Source: Gyromitra esculenta
Taxonomy: Eukaryota > Ascomycota > Pezizomycetes > Pezizales > Discinaceae
Assembly: GCA_038503075.1 (NCBI GenBank)
Contig: JBCAML010000004.1
Span: 331,149-395,148 of the forward strand
Length of the DNA: 64,000 bases
Reading direction: 5' to 3'
This document shows positions 60,761 to 64,000 of this stretch, piece by piece; position 1 is the stretch's first letter; each line of letters begins with the position of its first letter. The notes beneath the pieces are model-generated. The model saw nothing but the letters and a program-made list of their open reading frames with translations, ran no database searches and had not been told where the DNA came from. A program made the translations under genes and the position numbers.

Positions 60761-63700
60761 GGTGGATGAGGGAGGGGGTGGGGTGTTTGATGGTAGGATG
60801 GACAGTTAATTTACTGATAACCTTTGAGGGGATGAGAGGCCGTGCTAAAGTAGAGATGATGGAGAGGCAGAAGAAGTGTAGATAAAGTTGGATGAGTGGT
60901 GGAGAGTCGAGGCAGACGTCGAGATGCTGCTGGCTGGATAAACGGTGTTGGCCTGTGATTGTGGGTTGGTCTCCGTCACCCATGCAACCAGTGCTGGCAT
61001 TTACACGTACCGGCGCACAGCTAGGTATGTCACCCAAGAGTTTCTGAATAGTCGCAATTAAGTACAACAGACGCACGTTATGACATCCAGGGCACTTCTA
61101 TAGCGATATTTTTATCGGTAAGAATATAAGCTACTTCTAGCGATAACCAACTCTCTCCTACTAGAAAAGCATAATAATATAATTTGTACCCATGGATATA
61201 GTTAAATGCATGCAGATTTGTGCGTATGAACCTAAAAGTAATGTAGTCCTAGCTCCTCGTACTATCCCTTTGTCTAGTAAAGCTGATTATCACCCCCGCT
61301 AAGGGTGCCTCTCTTATTGATCATGTTTCAGTTAGCTGTGTTGAGCCACAGCTAGAAAGGGGGACGGCTTCTTTTTTTTACCAGACTAAGGGATAGAGCT
61401 TGTCGAGAAACTGTATGTGCCTCTATAAACCAACTAAGTGGCACAAGAGATCAGAGTAGCTGATAGACAATATACCCAAAATTAACAAATAGTAAGTTAA
61501 TATTAATTACCGAGAGAGACAAGACGGGCGCACATAATGGCTTCTAATGTGCTGAATATCATCCCAAATAAAGACCGACCATGAAAGATTTGCCATCCAT
61601 TTAGGATATAGATTTTAGAACAATGCCCCCTAATAAATTAGATTATCGAGTGATATTTGATGACGATATTTCCAGTCGCTGCTAGTGACACAAGAAAATC
61701 CTAGGTAGATATCTTTTAGTGATTTGCGCTTCTTCTTTCATTCATCTTCCTGATTTTTACGACTATAGCTACCAACACCACTGGAGTTAATCGGTTCCAC
61801 AAACCATATCCAATTCTAACAGCATATACCCATATAGCTACAGATTCATACAGCGAACCCCCTTCTTTTTTTTGTTTAATTCATTAACTGTAACTAGCAC
61901 TAAAATTATGACAATACATAAATATCATATCTCAATAACCTCACCCCTTCCCCCATATCTCATCTTCTTGGCCACATGGTCCGAAGCCCAAGTTTTCTTC
62001 CCCCAATTTCTAACCCAAACAAAAACCAAGTAGTTCAGCATAACAAAACAATCAAAATAGATTCAGCATAACAAATTTGCGGCGAACCCCTTCGCAGGGA
62101 ACCGTTTTAATGATCAAACGGGACCAACAAACTCAGCCTATATATAATTACCAATACTCTTCAAGTCAGGTGGTTCCCAGGTTACATAAAAAACAGAAGG
62201 GCACGTGTCTCTAGTCTCCAACACAAACTCAAAGTAAGGCTATCTTAGGAAAGATGTAAACCGTGGTATTGAGCCTGGAGCTGTAGGATATCACAGCGGA
62301 CCGAATTAAGATTCATTGCTGCACGCAGCGACTAATGACCCAATACTTCTCGCTGTCCAATGGGATGCTTATAGACCAATGATAGACTAGGGAATGAGAT
62401 AGTGCATATAAATCCGCATCGTGTTGCTATTAATGAATCCCATCAGTTCCATTGCTTCACGACCATAAGAAGTAGCTGCTTGAGCACGGCTGCTGTAGTA
62501 GTCTCATGCACCGATGGAAACTATTTCGTCACAAGGTTTACAAACTACTTATCACTTAGTATATACTTGGTATTCAGTCACACCCCTTCGTCGCATTATC
62601 TCCAGCTTAGCTAGTTCATACTCACAAAATCCTATCCTACCCTTTACAAGATATCTCTTTAGCTCCAGTAACATTTCGCTAACCCAAGCGTCCTCCGTGA
62701 TCACGATTTCAACCTTTTTACGACCCGGGCCTCGGCAGTCTACTCAGTGCATAGATGTCCTGCGGTAAGAGATAGTTCGAGCCTAAGATATAGCTGATGG
62801 GGAAGTTACGTGCAGAGTCGTTCCTGGGGATGTGACGAATCTGGGGGTGTGACGAATCTCATCCAAAATCAACGGAACGCGAAGAAAAAAAACACGAAAA
62901 AGTTGGTAGTGTCTATGGAGAGTAAATAGAATTCTCTTGGTAGCTCGAAAAGGGAAGAACTTTGATCCCATTGATTCTAACTTTCGCCTTCCCAGGAAAT
63001 TCGTCACAACCCCAGTTTCGTCATACACCCAGGAGTGACTCTAGATCTAAAACCCAGCGAAAACACTTAGTATATGCAGTGATGGAATCCCAGCCCTTTC
63101 AGAGCACATTCCACTGTCAGGCTCTGACAACAAAGCATCTTCTCCTCTAGATCTGTTCACTGGTAATCACTTGGACAATTGCATTTCATCTATTCCCCAC
63201 CGCAAGCCTCTGAAATCGTTCTTTTTATACCTAGTGATAATCACTCTCGAGCGGAAAATGATACACTTAATCTTGAAAGCCGTCCGACGCGGCTCCGGGC
63301 TCTTAATACCTAGCTTAGTTTAGTCTAGGGAATTTTAGTTCGCTAAAACTTTAGCTAGACTCTTCGAACTGATATGAGCCCTAGTCTTACATTCCCGCGA
63401 TAGTCAAATTTCAGCGATAGGCGCACACCTCAAATACCTATTCCCCAATAATCGATAATAGCTGCCCGGCCAATGGAAACTAGATTTCAGAACGTGAAGA
63501 TTGTTAACTTAGTCAGTTACTTCCAAAGGTTTATCTAAGCAGATTTTACATAACGTTGTTTTTACTATCGTAATGCATTAATCTTTCCTGGTCAGCGTAG
63601 TTCCACCACATTCTTACTCATCCGAATGATCATTGATAGCTGTTCTGCATCCATAGCCACTAAAGCTTCAAGGACCGAGGATGCCCCATTCACGAGACAG

Positions 63701-64000
63701 CTATTATAGTACTTTTTGGAAGCAGTAATCCTTACTCTGTGAGAAGTATTTTGGCCAAATAAGCTCTTTTTGTGATGATTCTGGGGGTACTGACGCAACC
63801 TAACCTTTTTAGCTTCTAAAGGATACATGTATCTCGGGTTTGAACCCTGGCCTTGCTTCTGGCCTAGGGTTATAAGCAGTCGCTATTCGGATAGCGCAGT
63901 TAGCGGATGGTGCCGGGTGGATTGGACAGAAAATTTAAATTCTCGGGCCCTTTTCTACCCAAATTCGCCAGCTAGGTGATCTACATGTCATGTCGTCTGT
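60761..64000. other. 3.2-kb gene-free right end
   Basis: AT-rich. It contains a 17-bp tandem pair (62826-62859), a TACATGTA at 63824 and Pol III promoter-like boxes near 63838-63905. No coding region is supported. Confidence 0.5.
62826..62859. repeat. 17-bp tandem repeat, two copies
   Basis: GGGGATGTGACGAATCT followed directly by GGGGGTGTGACGAATCT (one difference). Confidence 0.85.

Noticed and set aside
60373..60809. Leu/Pro-rich minus ORF and plus ORF over Gvp36
   Set aside because: Shadows of the Ala/Ser-rich insert in Gvp36 exon 1.

Overview
The window is nuclear DNA of a filamentous ascomycete. The evidence is spliceosomal introns of mostly 45-90 bp with GT..AG ends and CTRAY branch points, a 256-aa fungal-type complex I NDUFA5 subunit, a C2H2 plus Zn2Cys6 transcription factor with a fungal_trans region, a DIM-5-type histone methyltransferase, a Gvp36-type BAR protein and F-box/ankyrin proteins. 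Only about 13 protein genes and two tRNA genes are supported in 64 kb. This low density suggests a large, repeat-containing genome such as those of Pezizomycetes (inference only).

Layout. 0-3.5 kb: NDUFA5 (+) faces the rRNA dimethylase DIM1 (-); then intron-containing tRNA-Pro(AGG) and tRNA-Gly(GCC), both minus. 3.5-12.1 kb: gene-poor. 12.1-15.6 kb: a glutamine-rich zinc-finger transcription factor. 16.9-18 kb: a GC-rich F-box/ankyrin gene. 18.9-20.6 kb: a six-exon secreted protein. 20.6-27.3 kb: gene-poor apart from a short F-box/ankyrin paralogue at 25.4 kb. 27.3-28.9 kb: a secreted bicupin oxalate decarboxylase. 32.2-32.7 kb: a small basic orphan. 35.8-39 kb: the H3K9 methyltransferase and an RRM-like protein, converging. 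39.6 kb: a Tc1/mariner-type MITE. 42.5-46.7 kb: an RNase H-like protein and a C2H2 gene with a near-perfect 144-bp tandem repeat and an in-frame TAG. 49.4-52.6 kb: the Polycomb WD40 protein EED and an orphan. 52.9-54 kb: a decayed retroelement-like stretch. 55.6-60.8 kb: the co-chaperone ubiquitin ligase CHIP and Gvp36. 60.8-64 kb: gene-free.

The genes do not form one pathway or cluster. Most are housekeeping. Two chromatin repressors, DIM-5-type (H3K9) and EED (H3K27), lie 12 kb apart. Most multi-exon models were built by hand from reading frame, splice sites and branch points, and join in phase; weak 5' ends are flagged.

The most unusual signal is the perfect palindrome TACATGTA. It occurs 23 times where about one copy is expected, always outside coding sequence, and six copies share a longer 12-base core. 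I cannot assign it a function. No CRISPR array, rRNA gene or biosynthetic cluster was seen.
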